Shown: one piece after another, positions 8,452 to 16,870 of the stretch
Layout: each line of letters opens with the position of its first letter
Position numbering within the stretch: position 1 is the first letter of the stretch
From: Korarchaeum sp964519515
GTDB lineage: Archaea > Korarchaeota > Korarchaeia > Korarchaeales > Korarchaeaceae
Length of the DNA stretch: 49,971 nt
Assembly (NCBI GenBank): GCA_964519515.1
Contig: CAZFIJ010000075.1
Span: 1-49,971, forward strand
Direction of reading: 5' to 3'
Made by a program: the position numbers and the translations under genes
The notes under the pieces: generated by a model
What the model saw: only the letters and a program-made list of their open reading frames with translations
Told to the model about the DNA's origin: nothing
Database searches by the model: none

Positions 8452-9300
8452 GGATATCTTGACCTCTACAGATTGATTGAGTGAGCTCAAGTCTATGTGA
8501 TCCTCCATTTTGAGGCCCTGACTCCTGAAATGGGCCTCAACTAATTTTGCAACGTTCATACCCTTCTTAGTGAGTTTGTAAGCCACCCCCCTCTTGCTCT
8601 CGGGATCCCTCTCCTTCTGAAGTAGCCCTTCTCCCTCCAAGTACTTCCTTATGTGATAATCGAGGCTAACTACTTTAGATCTGACGTCCCTCCTCTCCCC
8701 CTTCTCCTTCAGCTTCACGTACCTCGCTAGAGAGTGGGGCGTCACTCTCTCACCCATAGCCTCTAACTTCATAGCCACATAGAGTATGGAGAGCGATACT
8801 TCATTCAACTTCCATGTAGGATAGCTCATCAACTCCCTGAAGCCGTCCTCAGTCAGCTCTATAGCTCTAGCATCTAGATAGAGGGAGAGGTGGAAGAGAT
8901 CTATCTTGTAAGGACCTGAACATACTACGAGAGCTCTTAAACCTAACTCTCCACTTTTATACTCTCTTATCAAATTAGATAGCTCTGAGAACCTAGATAT
9001 TATCTCTATTTGATCTATCCTCTCGAAGATCTCCTCTACTACATGATCCTTCCCGTATATGAATGCCAGCCTATCTCTGAACTCCCTGAATCCATCCCCC
9101 TCGCTGCCATCGTTCACGAAGATCGAGGAGACTATCATCCTCACTTCGCTCGACAGTATCCTCGATAATAAATGGAAATTGAGGGAGGTCGGGGCTATTA
9201 AGATGTACCAAGAGTCGGATAAGTCTAATACTTTCTCATATTGTGTTAGAGCTCTCTCTATTCCCTTGAGAGTTACCCCGACCCCCTTCGTCGACATCAT
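8446..9300 (-). CDS. CARF-like / winged-helix transcriptional regulator
   Basis: A 284-residue protein with two parts. Residues 1-150 look Rossmann-like (ILIAPTSLNFHLLSRIL, then RALVVCSGPYKIDLFHLSLYL), reminiscent of CARF domains in Csa3-type regulators, where a Gly/Lys-containing loop precedes a hydrophobic helix. Residues 165-250 form a winged helix (LARYVKLKEKGERRDVRSKVVSLDYHIRKYL cut here to its core) of MarR/Csa3 type. The frame opens with TTG at 9303, but ATG 9300 or 9297 suits the minus-strand TATA at 9319-9328. The promoter carries a palindrome and further copies of the same motif, suggesting autoregulation. No CRISPR array or cas gene is in the window, so the CARF assignment is tentative. 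Confidence 0.6.
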   Translation of the reverse strand: MMSTKGVGVTLKGIERALTQYEKVLDLSDSWYILIAPTSLNFHLLSRILSSEVRMIVSSIFVNDGSEGDGFREFRDRLAFIYGKDHVVEEIFERIDQIEIISRFSELSNLIREYKSGELGLRALVVCSGPYKIDLFHLSLYLDARAIELTEDGFRELMSYPTWKLNEVSLSILYVAMKLEAMGERVTPHSLARYVKLKEKGERRDVRSKVVSLDYHIRKYLEGEGLLQKERDPESKRGVAYKLTKKGMNVAKLVEAHFRSQGLKMEDHIDLSSLNQSVEVKISS

Positions 9301-9411
9301 CAAAATACATTTTGATTAGCTTATAATCTTTTTGATCAGCTTAATGACCTTTGATCCTCTGATACCTCTTTTGACATATGAAGGAATTTTTATTATCAAA
9401 ATGGTTAATTA
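9299..9411. promoter_or_regulatory. ATCAAAA-motif operator array between regulator and nurA
   Basis: A perfect palindrome ATCAAAAT-AC-ATTTTGAT (9299-9316) covers the regulator start codon. Two direct repeats TTTTGATtAGCTTA and TTTTGATcAGCTTA begin at 9310 and 9330, exactly 20 bp apart (two helical turns). Further half sites are CTTTGATC near 9349 and ATCAAAAT near 9404. A minus-strand TATA box (GATTATAAGC) lies among them. The spacing fits cooperative binding of a dimeric regulator on one DNA face, most simply the adjacent winged-helix protein. Confidence 0.6.
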
Positions 9412-9475
9412 CCCGACTTGAATATGACATCATCACCTTTTATTAAGCAATAATTGTGTAAGTATCGGGAAAGTT

Positions 9476-10537
9476 ATGAAAAAGAGAGATGAGGGGGTGA
9501 ACGAGGCCGATCTCGCTAAGCTCTCCCCCCACATACTACCATACAGTAAGTATAATGAGGTCTTAGATAGACTCTCCAAGGACTTATTTTCGAATATAAT
9601 CGAACTGGTGGAGAGAGCTGAGCTCTACGTACCGAAGCTGAGGGGAATACTTCCCATAACTCCGCTGACGAATGAGCTCATAGGCTTGAGGGTCGCTGCT
9701 GTCGATGCTGGATCTAATGGGAAGGACCTGATAATAGGTTACCAACCGATAAGCATAGCTGTAGGAGCTGCCTTCAAGGACGGGGTCAAGATATGCGATC
9801 CCCTCTTAGCCACTCTCAAGCCCCCCTCATCCAGTTCAGATGATGAAGAAGGTGTGAAGCTCTCCTCTATGATAGGGTACTATTTGATGTACAATTTAGC
9901 GTCCTTGCTCTTAGATAGGAGCGATCTAATACTCATAGATGGGCCGCTCTTCCTCCCTAAATCTTATTACGCGCCTAGGGGCAGGAGTTACTCTAGCTCT
10001 TACTTAGAGGTATATGAAGCCACTCTACGCTCCCTCTCATCCCTGCTCAAAGAAGCTGAAGCATCTGGTAAATACGTCTTAGGTGTCGTCAAGAGGATAA
10101 GGAGTCATTACATCTCCCAATGGCTCGGGATAGATAGCCTCTCAGACTCCCTCATCTCATCGCTCTTGATAAGAGAGGGAGAAGCTCTAGGCCCTATCCC
10201 GATGAGCGGGGGATGGGAGGAAGTCGCTAGTTATCTAGGAGATGCTAGGAGCTTCAGGCCCTGGGCGATCTTCTTGAGGAGGGGAAGAGCCCCTATAAGG
10301 CTCGATCTCCCAGAATATTCGATAGATAAGGCTTATGCTCTAGCTTCTTACATCTACTCGATATCTGAGCCGAGCACCGGGCTTCCGATGCCTATATTAG
10401 CTGTCGATAGGCTCTCTAAAGTCACTGATAAGCAGAGCTCTCTCATATACAGGATGATCCTGAGGGAAGCGAGGAGGAGAGGGATTAGCTCTGAGAAATT
10501 AGCTTTATTCTCAATCCAGAGGGGTGAAAATGATTGA
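9476..10537 (+). CDS. nurA: NurA 5'-3' nuclease
   Basis: A 353-residue nuclease that works with the HerA translocase to resect double-strand DNA ends for recombination. The NurA RNase H-like core is visible: AAVDAGSNGKD (about residues 75-85, first catalytic Asp), VGAAFKDG, and LILIDGPLFLP (about 150-160, second Asp). A C-terminal Asp lies in ILAVDRLSKV, near residue 304. The TATA-like CTTTTATTAAGC at 9436-9447 precedes ATG 9476. The stop overlaps the HerA start by four bases, so the pair is translationally coupled, as usual in archaea. Confidence 0.92.
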   Translation: MKKRDEGVNEADLAKLSPHILPYSKYNEVLDRLSKDLFSNIIELVERAELYVPKLRGILPITPLTNELIGLRVAAVDAGSNGKDLIIGYQPISIAVGAAFKDGVKICDPLLATLKPPSSSSDDEEGVKLSSMIGYYLMYNLASLLLDRSDLILIDGPLFLPKSYYAPRGRSYSSSYLEVYEATLRSLSSLLKEAEASGKYVLGVVKRIRSHYISQWLGIDSLSDSLISSLLIREGEALGPIPMSGGWEEVASYLGDARSFRPWAIFLRRGRAPIRLDLPEYSIDKAYALASYIYSISEPSTGLPMPILAVDRLSKVTDKQSSLIYRMILREARRRGISSEKLALFSIQRGEND

Positions 10538-13032
10538 GGGAGATCGTGGGGCATGTCATATCTAGGTCCACCCCTAAGAGGATACTATTCGTAGTGCTGA
10601 AAAACGCTAAAGTATCCCTAGGAGATTTCTACGTCATAGATCACCCTTGGGAGGGTGTCCCAGTCTTCATAAGAGTTAGGGATATCCAAACTATAAATGA
10701 GGAAGTTGATCTCGGGAAAGCCGGTCTCCTCGCGAGTAGCTCAGGCTTGATCTCAGACTACAGTAGCGATCTCGAGTACATGATAGCTGAATGTGAGGTA
10801 TTGGGTTATAGGTCTGAGTCCGGGATAAGGGGGTTGGAAGCCCCCCCTTCGACTCTCTCCCCGGTCATGAGGCCGGACCCTAGGGAATTGAGCTCCTTCC
10901 TGACCCCCAGGTTCTCTCAAGGGCTCCCCCTCACGATAGGTAGGATAAAGGGGACTAGGGTCCCTTTCTCCATAGATGTAGCTGCGATAGCGAGAGGCCA
11001 TATGTTCGTCACTGGGATGACTAGGAGCGGGAAGAGCGTCACAGGGGACACGATAATACTCATCTACGATTCTATGAAGAGGAGATATTTCATAGGCCCT
11101 ATAGAGAAGTTCTTCAATAGCCTACTACCGAGAGAGGCTCCAGATGAGGTCCTCTTGGATCTGAGGGAGTTAGGATATGAGACGCTATCCCTGAGGCCCG
11201 ATTTCCTTCCGAAGTGGTCTAAAGTAGCTGGGATATACAGGCATAAGCTGGATAGAGAGATTTACGAAGTGGAGACATCGACTGGGAGGAAGGTGAGGGT
11301 GACTGAGGACCACAGCCTCTTAATCTCAGACGGAACTAATTTACTCAAGGTCACGCCCAAGAAACTAGCTGGAATGAGTGAGAGCTATTTGATAGTCCCT
11401 AGAGGAGCTCCCTTGAGGCCAACTAGCTATCCAGCGCACCTAGATAGGCTCCTCGGCATTAGCTTAGCTTCTGGAGTCGCTCTAAAGGATGGAGTCCTGA
11501 TAATGGATCCTGATGTCGCTGAAGTGAAGTTAGCGTGCCTAGAGGCCGGAGTAGACTTCATAACATTGAAGAACAGAGGTATATTCGTCAGATCACCTGA
11601 GCTAGCTAAGATCGTTTCCTCTGGCCTCGTTTCCCTCCTGAATCTCCCTGAGGAAGTTGAAGAACTCGGTGTCAGGTTCTATCCTCTAGCCAGGGCCCTC
11701 AGGGAGCTCTTACTCAGGACATCTATCCACGAGGCTAGGGGCAACTCATCCCTCCTCATGCTAGAGGAAGGGAGGGCCCTCATCCTATCTATGATACTAT
11801 CTATACTGGGCGTATCCACGGTCAGATTCTGCCCCAAGGGCTTCTTAGTGGATTCCATCTCATTCAAGATGCTCATGGACCGATTGGAGAATTGGAATGG
11901 GAGGTTGGGGATGGATGGCGGCGCACTACTAAAGGAAGTTAAGAAAGTGGAGGGGCTCATCTATAGGGCATCTGTCAACTTAGAGAGAGTGGTGAGCGTT
12001 AAGAAATTATATACGAACGCGAAATATGTTTACGATTTGGACGTGCCAGAAAATCAGAACTTCTTAGCTAACGGTGCCTTCGTCCACAACAGCAGCTTCG
12101 TCTCGAGCTTAATAGCGAAGTCCTCCGATCTGAGGCCCAGGCCCAGGTTCCTCGTCCTCGATAGGAGAGGTGAGTATGAGAGGCTCTCGAGTAGAGGAGG
12201 AGTGATATACGATTACTCAGCTTTCCTACCCAAGGGCATGAGCCCAGGGGCTCTGGCCAAGAGGTTGGGGTATAAGCCAGGGACCCTCTCTCATCAACTG
12301 ATCCTCTTAGCGTTGAGGGACGCTGATGGCGATGCTGCAGAAGCCTTGAGGAAGCTCAGGCAAGTAGCTAGGGAGATGAGAGTGAGGCCCTCGCTAGTCG
12401 GGGAGATAGAATCGAGGTTGAGGAGGGAGATACCTAAGTTGGGAGATGGGGAGGGGCTCAGCATAGTGGAGGAAGTGAGGAAGAGCCCTATAGTCATAGT
12501 GGATCTCTCATCAGATAGGAGATACGAGGATCAGTTCCTCGCTATAAAGAGCATGATTGAGGAACTATCGAATTACGCTGTATCTAGGAGGAGGGAGGGG
12601 GACTTCGCTCTTATAGTCGTAATTGAGGAAGCTCAGTACGTCGTCCCCGAGAGGGGCTTCTCAATAGTCGGAGACCCTTACGATTCGGGAGTAGCTCAAT
12701 CATTGATAGAAGCGATAAGCCAAGCGGGGGGCTACAACTTAGGCTTCGTGATCGTGACGCAGAGACCAGCTTACGTGAGCAAGAGTGTCATAAGCCAAGC
12801 TAATACTGTCGTGGCCTTCAGGCTCAGGAATGGGAACGATCAAGAGGCCATCTCTAAGTACACAGAGGTCGAGGATATCTCATCCTACCTCCCGATGCTC
12901 TCAGATCACGAAGCTCTCATATGGGGGATGGGGAGTTGCGTCCCCTTCCCAGTCCAAGTCGAGGTTGAAGTAGTCTCCCTACCGTCTAAGTCATCTAGCT
13001 CACCTGAGAGAGCTTGGGAGAAGATGTTATAA
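10534..13032 (+). CDS. herA: HerA bipolar DNA translocase containing an intein
   Basis: An 832-residue precursor; after removal of the 352-residue intein the mature protein is 480 residues, normal for HerA. The HAS-barrel is at residues 1-90 (MREIVGHVISRSTPKRILFV). The P-loop GMTRSGK ends at residue 167, is interrupted, and resumes with SSFVSSLIAK at 520. Downstream are VLDRRGEYERL, Walker B VVIEEAQYVVPE, VIVTQRPAYVSKSVISQANT and the arginine-rich C-terminal part. HerA forms hexameric rings that drive NurA along DNA. The start is a TTG whose bases overlap the nurA stop (TTGA), supported by GAGGGGTG eight bases upstream. The protein cannot bind ATP until the intein is spliced out. Confidence 0.93.
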   Translation: MREIVGHVISRSTPKRILFVVLKNAKVSLGDFYVIDHPWEGVPVFIRVRDIQTINEEVDLGKAGLLASSSGLISDYSSDLEYMIAECEVLGYRSESGIRGLEAPPSTLSPVMRPDPRELSSFLTPRFSQGLPLTIGRIKGTRVPFSIDVAAIARGHMFVTGMTRSGKSVTGDTIILIYDSMKRRYFIGPIEKFFNSLLPREAPDEVLLDLRELGYETLSLRPDFLPKWSKVAGIYRHKLDREIYEVETSTGRKVRVTEDHSLLISDGTNLLKVTPKKLAGMSESYLIVPRGAPLRPTSYPAHLDRLLGISLASGVALKDGVLIMDPDVAEVKLACLEAGVDFITLKNRGIFVRSPELAKIVSSGLVSLLNLPEEVEELGVRFYPLARALRELLLRTSIHEARGNSSLLMLEEGRALILSMILSILGVSTVRFCPKGFLVDSISFKMLMDRLENWNGRLGMDGGALLKEVKKVEGLIYRASVNLERVVSVKKLYTNAKYVYDLDVPENQNFLANGAFVHNSSFVSSLIAKSSDLRPRPRFLVLDRRGEYERLSSRGGVIYDYSAFLPKGMSPGALAKRLGYKPGTLSHQLILLALRDADGDAAEALRKLRQVAREMRVRPSLVGEIESRLRREIPKLGDGEGLSIVEEVRKSPIVIVDLSSDRRYEDQFLAIKSMIEELSNYAVSRRREGDFALIVVIEEAQYVVPERGFSIVGDPYDSGVAQSLIEAISQAGGYNLGFVIVTQRPAYVSKSVISQANTVVAFRLRNGNDQEAISKYTEVEDISSYLPMLSDHEALIWGMGSCVPFPVQVEVEVVSLPSKSSSSPERAWEKML
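11035..12090 (+). mobile_element. HerA P-loop intein with degenerate LAGLIDADG domain
   Basis: The in-frame intein covers precursor residues Ser168-Asn519. Splicing blocks: block A SVTGDTIILI with Ser in place of the usual Cys1; block B TEDHSLL with His260; block F VYDLDVPENQNFLANG; block G FVHN with penultimate His518 and Asn519, followed by the +1 nucleophile Ser520. Joining the exteins restores GMTRSGK-SSF, a proper Walker A. The central part has a LAGLIDADG-like LLGISLASG, where the catalytic Asp is Ser313. The second motif, near ALILSMILSILG, has no acidic residue. Splicing residues are intact, while homing activity looks lost. Confidence 0.92.
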
Positions 13033-13053
13033 GCTCAGTGAGCAACTGTCCGT

Positions 13054-14541
13054 ATGATGAGGATATTCGATTCGACCCTCACCCTGGGTGAGATGGTACC
13101 GGGCGTCTCCTTCGGCTTGGAGGGGAAGCTCGAGATAGCTTCCCATCTCGATACCTTGGGGGTAGACGTAATTGAAGCCGGCTTCCCAGCGTCCTCTGAG
13201 GGGGAGAAGAGAGTAGTTAAGGAAGTAGTTAGGGCTGTGAAGAGGTTATCCAGATCGGCCTCCTCCCCTGAGATATGCGCATTAGCTAGAGCTATTAAGG
13301 AAGATGTCAAAGCAGCTATAGAGACTGGAGTTGATAGCGTCAATATATTCATACCAGCTAGTAGGTTGTTGCTCGAGAGAGCTCACGGGATGAGTGAAGA
13401 GGAAGCGAGGGAGAGAGTCCGGGAGGCGATAAGCTTAGCTAAATCTCACGATCTCATCGTCGAGTTCACATTTGAGGACGCTGGAAGATCTGATGAGCTC
13501 CTCTGGGATCTCTGCAAAATAGCTGAGGAGTCTGGAGCAGATAGGATAAATTTGAGCGATCCTGTCGGAGCGATGCTCCCTGATGATGCTAAGAGAATCG
13601 TTTTAGAGGCGAAGAAGAGGATAAGGAAGCCGGTAAGCGTCACATTCTCCAATGACTTGGGGATGGCGACCGCTAACTCTATATCAGCCGCTATAGCTGG
13701 AGCCGATCAGATACACGTATCTGTCAACGGCCTCGGCCCTAAGGCCGGTATAGCGCCCCTGGAACAAGTAGTAGTCGGGTTGAAGAAGCTCGCTGGCATA
13801 GGAACTAACATCAAGATGGAGCTCTTATCCAGCGTGAGCGAAGCTGTTGAGAGGATAAGCGGCATCCCACTCAATGAGATATCGCCCGTAGTCGGCCCCT
13901 TAGTCTTCACGTATGAGGCGGGTGTGCACGTCAGCGCTATATCTAATGAGCCCTCTAGCTACGAGATAGTGAGCCCTGAGGAAGTGGGAAGGGTCAGGAG
14001 GTTCTGGGTCGGGATTCACTCAGGGAGGAAGGCCGTTAAAGAGGTACTCAAGGAGATGGGATACTTCGCGAGTGATTCTGATGTCGAGAGGATACTGGCC
14101 AAAGTGAAGGAACTCTCTCAAGAGGGAGTCAGGATAACTGAAGCTATATTCAGGTCCGCAGTCGAGGAAGTCCTGGGGGAGAGGCCGAGGCTCTTCAAGG
14201 TGAAGGAGTGGGTAGCTGTAACCGGGAGCGGGATAACTCCGACAGCTACTATAAGGGCATCAGTCGGTGGGAGGGAGGTCATATCCTCCTCCACTGGCGT
14301 CGGCCCTGTCGATGCGATAACGAGAGCTATAAGATCGATCCAAGGTATACCCAGCTTCAACTTGAGGAGGTTCAGGTTGATAGCTGTCTCATCCGGATCT
14401 GAAGCGATAGCTGAACTCAAGATAAGGGTCATAGGCCCGAGGGAAGAGGTCGAAGCCGCGGGGACCAGCAGGGATATAATAGATGCTTCAGTTAAGGCTA
14501 TTGAGGAAGCTGTAAATAAGATCATTCCCAGGGGAAGTTGA
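13054..14541 (+). CDS. LeuA-like (isopropylmalate/citramalate synthase family) protein lacking metal ligands
   Basis: The 495-residue protein has the full architecture of alpha-isopropylmalate synthases: TIM barrel (1-270), linker with YEAGVHVSAI and IHSGRKAVKEVLKEMG, and a C-terminal LeuA regulatory domain (about 395-490, with STGVGPVDAITRAI). The family LRDGEQ reads LTLGEM (Arg to Thr10, metal Asp to Leu11). The metal HxH in HTHDDLG reads TFSNDLG (Thr197, Ser199), and GERAGN reads GPKAGI (metal Asn to Ile233). All four known metal ligands and the catalytic Arg are therefore absent, though the fold is kept. Canonical Claisen condensation is unlikely; a regulatory or altered function is possible. 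It begins 21 bases after herA. Confidence 0.85.
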   Translation: MMRIFDSTLTLGEMVPGVSFGLEGKLEIASHLDTLGVDVIEAGFPASSEGEKRVVKEVVRAVKRLSRSASSPEICALARAIKEDVKAAIETGVDSVNIFIPASRLLLERAHGMSEEEARERVREAISLAKSHDLIVEFTFEDAGRSDELLWDLCKIAEESGADRINLSDPVGAMLPDDAKRIVLEAKKRIRKPVSVTFSNDLGMATANSISAAIAGADQIHVSVNGLGPKAGIAPLEQVVVGLKKLAGIGTNIKMELLSSVSEAVERISGIPLNEISPVVGPLVFTYEAGVHVSAISNEPSSYEIVSPEEVGRVRRFWVGIHSGRKAVKEVLKEMGYFASDSDVERILAKVKELSQEGVRITEAIFRSAVEEVLGERPRLFKVKEWVAVTGSGITPTATIRASVGGREVISSSTGVGPVDAITRAIRSIQGIPSFNLRRFRLIAVSSGSEAIAELKIRVIGPREEVEAAGTSRDIIDASVKAIEEAVNKIIPRGS

Positions 14542-15625
14542 TCCCGAGTTCCCCAGCTATAGTCCTCATCTCCTCGAATACCTTCTTGTATATCGGTACT
14601 CCCTCCCTCCTCCTCTTCACAGATGTGAGGTAACTCTTCTCACCGTGCACCCATATCCTATCGAACTGAGGGTGGAGAGGCGCGTTCTTCAACTCAGCTC
14701 TCAACTTCTCCATCCTATCCTTGAACTCATCTATCGGCATGAACCTCGCTACATCTACGGCCATGAAGAAGTGACCCACGTTAGCTGGCTTAGGGGCCTC
14801 AGTCTGACCCACTTCCCTCAGCATAGCGGCTCCGCTCAACACACTAGTGAAGAGCTCGACGAGTAAAGCTAGACCGTATCCCTTATGCCCGCCCATCAGT
14901 TCACCCAATCCTCCCAGTGGAAGAAGAGCACCTTCCTTCATTATCTTATCGGGATCATCGCATAGATTCCCTTCTGAATCTATCCCCCAACCTAGGGGAG
15001 CTCTCTTCCCGAGCCTGGAGTACTCCTCCATCTTGCCTATGGGCGCGACACTCGTAGCCATATCTATTACTAAAGGCGGAGGGGCTCTCGTTGGAGCAGC
15101 TAGAGCTATGGGATTCGTGCCGAGCCACTTCCCGAGAGCTCCAGTATGAGCGACTAGGGGCCTCGAGTTCGTCATTGAGACGCCTATCATATCACGCTCT
15201 AACGCCATCATAGCGTAGTAACCGGCTATCCCGTAGTGGTTGCTCATCCTAGTCGTGACGAGACCTATTCCACTTTCTTCAGCTTTCTTTATCGCTAATC
15301 TCATCGAGAAGCTCCCCACCACTTGCCCGAGCCCTGAGTCACCGTCCACTAGAGCGAAAGATGGTCCTTCGCTCACTACCCTTATGTTGGGCTTCGCCTT
15401 CACGGCCCCCTTCCTCAACCCATCTACATACCTCCTCAACCTCGCGACGCCGTGCGACTCTATACCTCTCAAGTCAGCTGTGACTAAGTTATCCGCGACT
15501 ATGAATGCATCTTCCTCAGGCACTCCCAACTTAACGAAGACAGACTTGACGAATGATAAGAGCTCCTCGTATCTCAAGATCCTGAAATCCTCAGGTGGCT
15601 GCGGTGGGGACTTATCGTAGAGCAT
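14522..15625 (-). CDS. Ldh2 family malate/L-lactate/sulfolactate-type dehydrogenase
   Basis: A 367-residue NAD(P)-dependent oxidoreductase of the malate/L-sulfolactate/ureidoglycolate (Ldh2) family, which reduces 2-oxoacids with a fold unlike classical LDH. Signatures seen: TADLRGIESHGVARL near the N-terminus, SNHYGIAGYYAM, MTNSRPLVAHTG, LGTNPIALAAP and GGHKGYGLALLVELFTSVLSG. ATG 15625 is preferred to 15643, because the minus-strand TATA-like GCTTAAAATC at 15646-15655 is only a few bases from the latter and 25 from the former. The 3' end overlaps the convergent LeuA-like gene by 20 bases. The exact 2-oxoacid is unknown. Confidence 0.88.
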   Translation of the reverse strand: MLYDKSPPQPPEDFRILRYEELLSFVKSVFVKLGVPEEDAFIVADNLVTADLRGIESHGVARLRRYVDGLRKGAVKAKPNIRVVSEGPSFALVDGDSGLGQVVGSFSMRLAIKKAEESGIGLVTTRMSNHYGIAGYYAMMALERDMIGVSMTNSRPLVAHTGALGKWLGTNPIALAAPTRAPPPLVIDMATSVAPIGKMEEYSRLGKRAPLGWGIDSEGNLCDDPDKIMKEGALLPLGGLGELMGGHKGYGLALLVELFTSVLSGAAMLREVGQTEAPKPANVGHFFMAVDVARFMPIDEFKDRMEKLRAELKNAPLHPQFDRIWVHGEKSYLTSVKRRREGVPIYKKVFEEMRTIAGELGINFPWE

Positions 15626-15707
15626 GAGATAGCTCGATTCCATAGATTTTAAGCTTTACCATCCGCCACTATTGCATTATTTTAATGAGCCCCCTCAGGT
15701 TAATCTT

Positions 15708-16064
15708 ATGAGAGTCGATGGGACGGGCTTCGGCTATATAATAGTGGATGGTGTCAGGTACGATCACGATATAGTCATAACGGATCGAGTCATGAGGAGG
15801 AAGAAGGAGATCTCAGCTGTAGAGCGTGGACATACTCCTCTCACGGGGGAGGAGATCATGCATTACTTCTCGGAGAGGCCCCCTGAACTATTAGTCGTGG
15901 GCACTGGGCAGAGCGGCCTCATGCCCCTATCAGGCGTGAGGGAAGCTTGCGAGAAGTTGAATATAGAGCTGATAGTCGAGAGGACCCCCGATGCGATAAA
16001 AACTTTCAATAAATTGCGGGAGAGTGGTAGAAAAGTTAACGCAATATTTCACGTCACTTGCTGA
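15708..16064 (+). CDS. Mth938-like (DUF498/NDUFAF3 family) protein
   Basis: A 118-residue single-domain protein of the Mth938 fold, homologous to archaeal MTH938 and eukaryotic NDUFAF3. Family features are the GFGYIIVDGVRYDHDIVIT start, PELLVVGTGQSGLMPLSGVREACE in the middle and a C-terminal VNAIFHVTC. Its biochemical role in archaea is not established. ATG 15708 is chosen over the upstream TTG, because TATA-like GCATTATTTTAAT at 15673-15685 lies 25-30 bases before it and the family starts here. The 3' end overlaps tatC by 16 bases. Confidence 0.85.
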   Translation: MRVDGTGFGYIIVDGVRYDHDIVITDRVMRRKKEISAVERGHTPLTGEEIMHYFSERPPELLVVGTGQSGLMPLSGVREACEKLNIELIVERTPDAIKTFNKLRESGRKVNAIFHVTC

Positions 16065-16867
16065 GCGCTGTGGAACTTCCTAGCCAGCAAGTATGAGAGG
16101 GAGTAGAGAATTAAGAACGGTACTGAGAGAGCTATCATAGAGACGGGAGTTGGATCTGGAGTCACGATAGCTAGGAGGATGAGCACTATGAAGAAAACGT
16201 AACTGAACTTCTCCCTCAGAGTCTCAGGGCTCAACAGATCTAAGTAAGATAGTATGGCTACGATCAATGGGAAAGTGAAGAAGAGCCCCACGATGACCAA
16301 TCCCACTATTATGAATGAGAAGAATTGTTCAATCGAGAATATCAGTTTTATACCACTCGCTAGATATATCAATGAGAGGAAGAATATCGTCAGAGGCATG
16401 ACGACAAAATAAGCGTAAATAACACCTGATAAGAATAGAATGGAAAAGCCCAGGACGAATGGAACTATCGTCCTCTTCTCTCTCTCCTCTAACGCTGGCT
16501 CAACGAAATCGTAGATCTGCTTCGCTACGTAAGGAGAGGATATGATTAAGCCGAAGAGGAGGGAGAGCATCAAGATCACTTCTATGGAATCTATCCAGCT
16601 GTAAGCTATCAGATCTATATTTATCTCCTTTATCCCGAAGATATTAGCTAGGGGCCTCAGGATCGGGTTATTCAAGTCAGTCATGTCCCTCCTCACTCTG
16701 TCCATGATTGAGAAGATGAGGGGTCTGTAGCTAGAGGAGGAGGGATCAGGGAAAACGGAGACAGCTATAGATGATATTATGACAGAGATCAATGCCCTCC
16801 TTAGCCTCTCCAGGAGCTCTATTATGTGATCTTGAACCGGTAGCTCTCTGTCCTTACTCGCGTTCAT
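16049..16867 (-). CDS. tatC: Sec-independent protein translocase TatC
   Basis: A 272-residue polytopic protein forming the signal-peptide receptor of the twin-arginine export system. It has an N-terminal HIIELLERLRRAL (the family HLxELRxR-like motif), a large first external loop (about 40-90), FVEPALEEREKRT before the third helix, and a C-terminal IVTPDPTPVSMIALSVPFLILY, the most characteristic TatC segment. Six hydrophobic segments are evident. A G-rich ribosome site (GGGGGAG) precedes the ATG. It is cotranscribed with the methyltransferase-like gene upstream. No tatA is in the window. Confidence 0.92.
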   Translation of the reverse strand: MNASKDRELPVQDHIIELLERLRRALISVIISSIAVSVFPDPSSSSYRPLIFSIMDRVRRDMTDLNNPILRPLANIFGIKEINIDLIAYSWIDSIEVILMLSLLFGLIISSPYVAKQIYDFVEPALEEREKRTIVPFVLGFSILFLSGVIYAYFVVMPLTIFFLSLIYLASGIKLIFSIEQFFSFIIVGLVIVGLFFTFPLIVAILSYLDLLSPETLREKFSYVFFIVLILLAIVTPDPTPVSMIALSVPFLILYSLSYLLARKFHSAQQVT

Positions 16868-16870
16868 GCA

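Noticed and set aside
10534..13032. HerA insert as a normal protein domain rather than an intein
   Set aside because: All splicing blocks are present and removing the segment exactly restores the Walker A motif.
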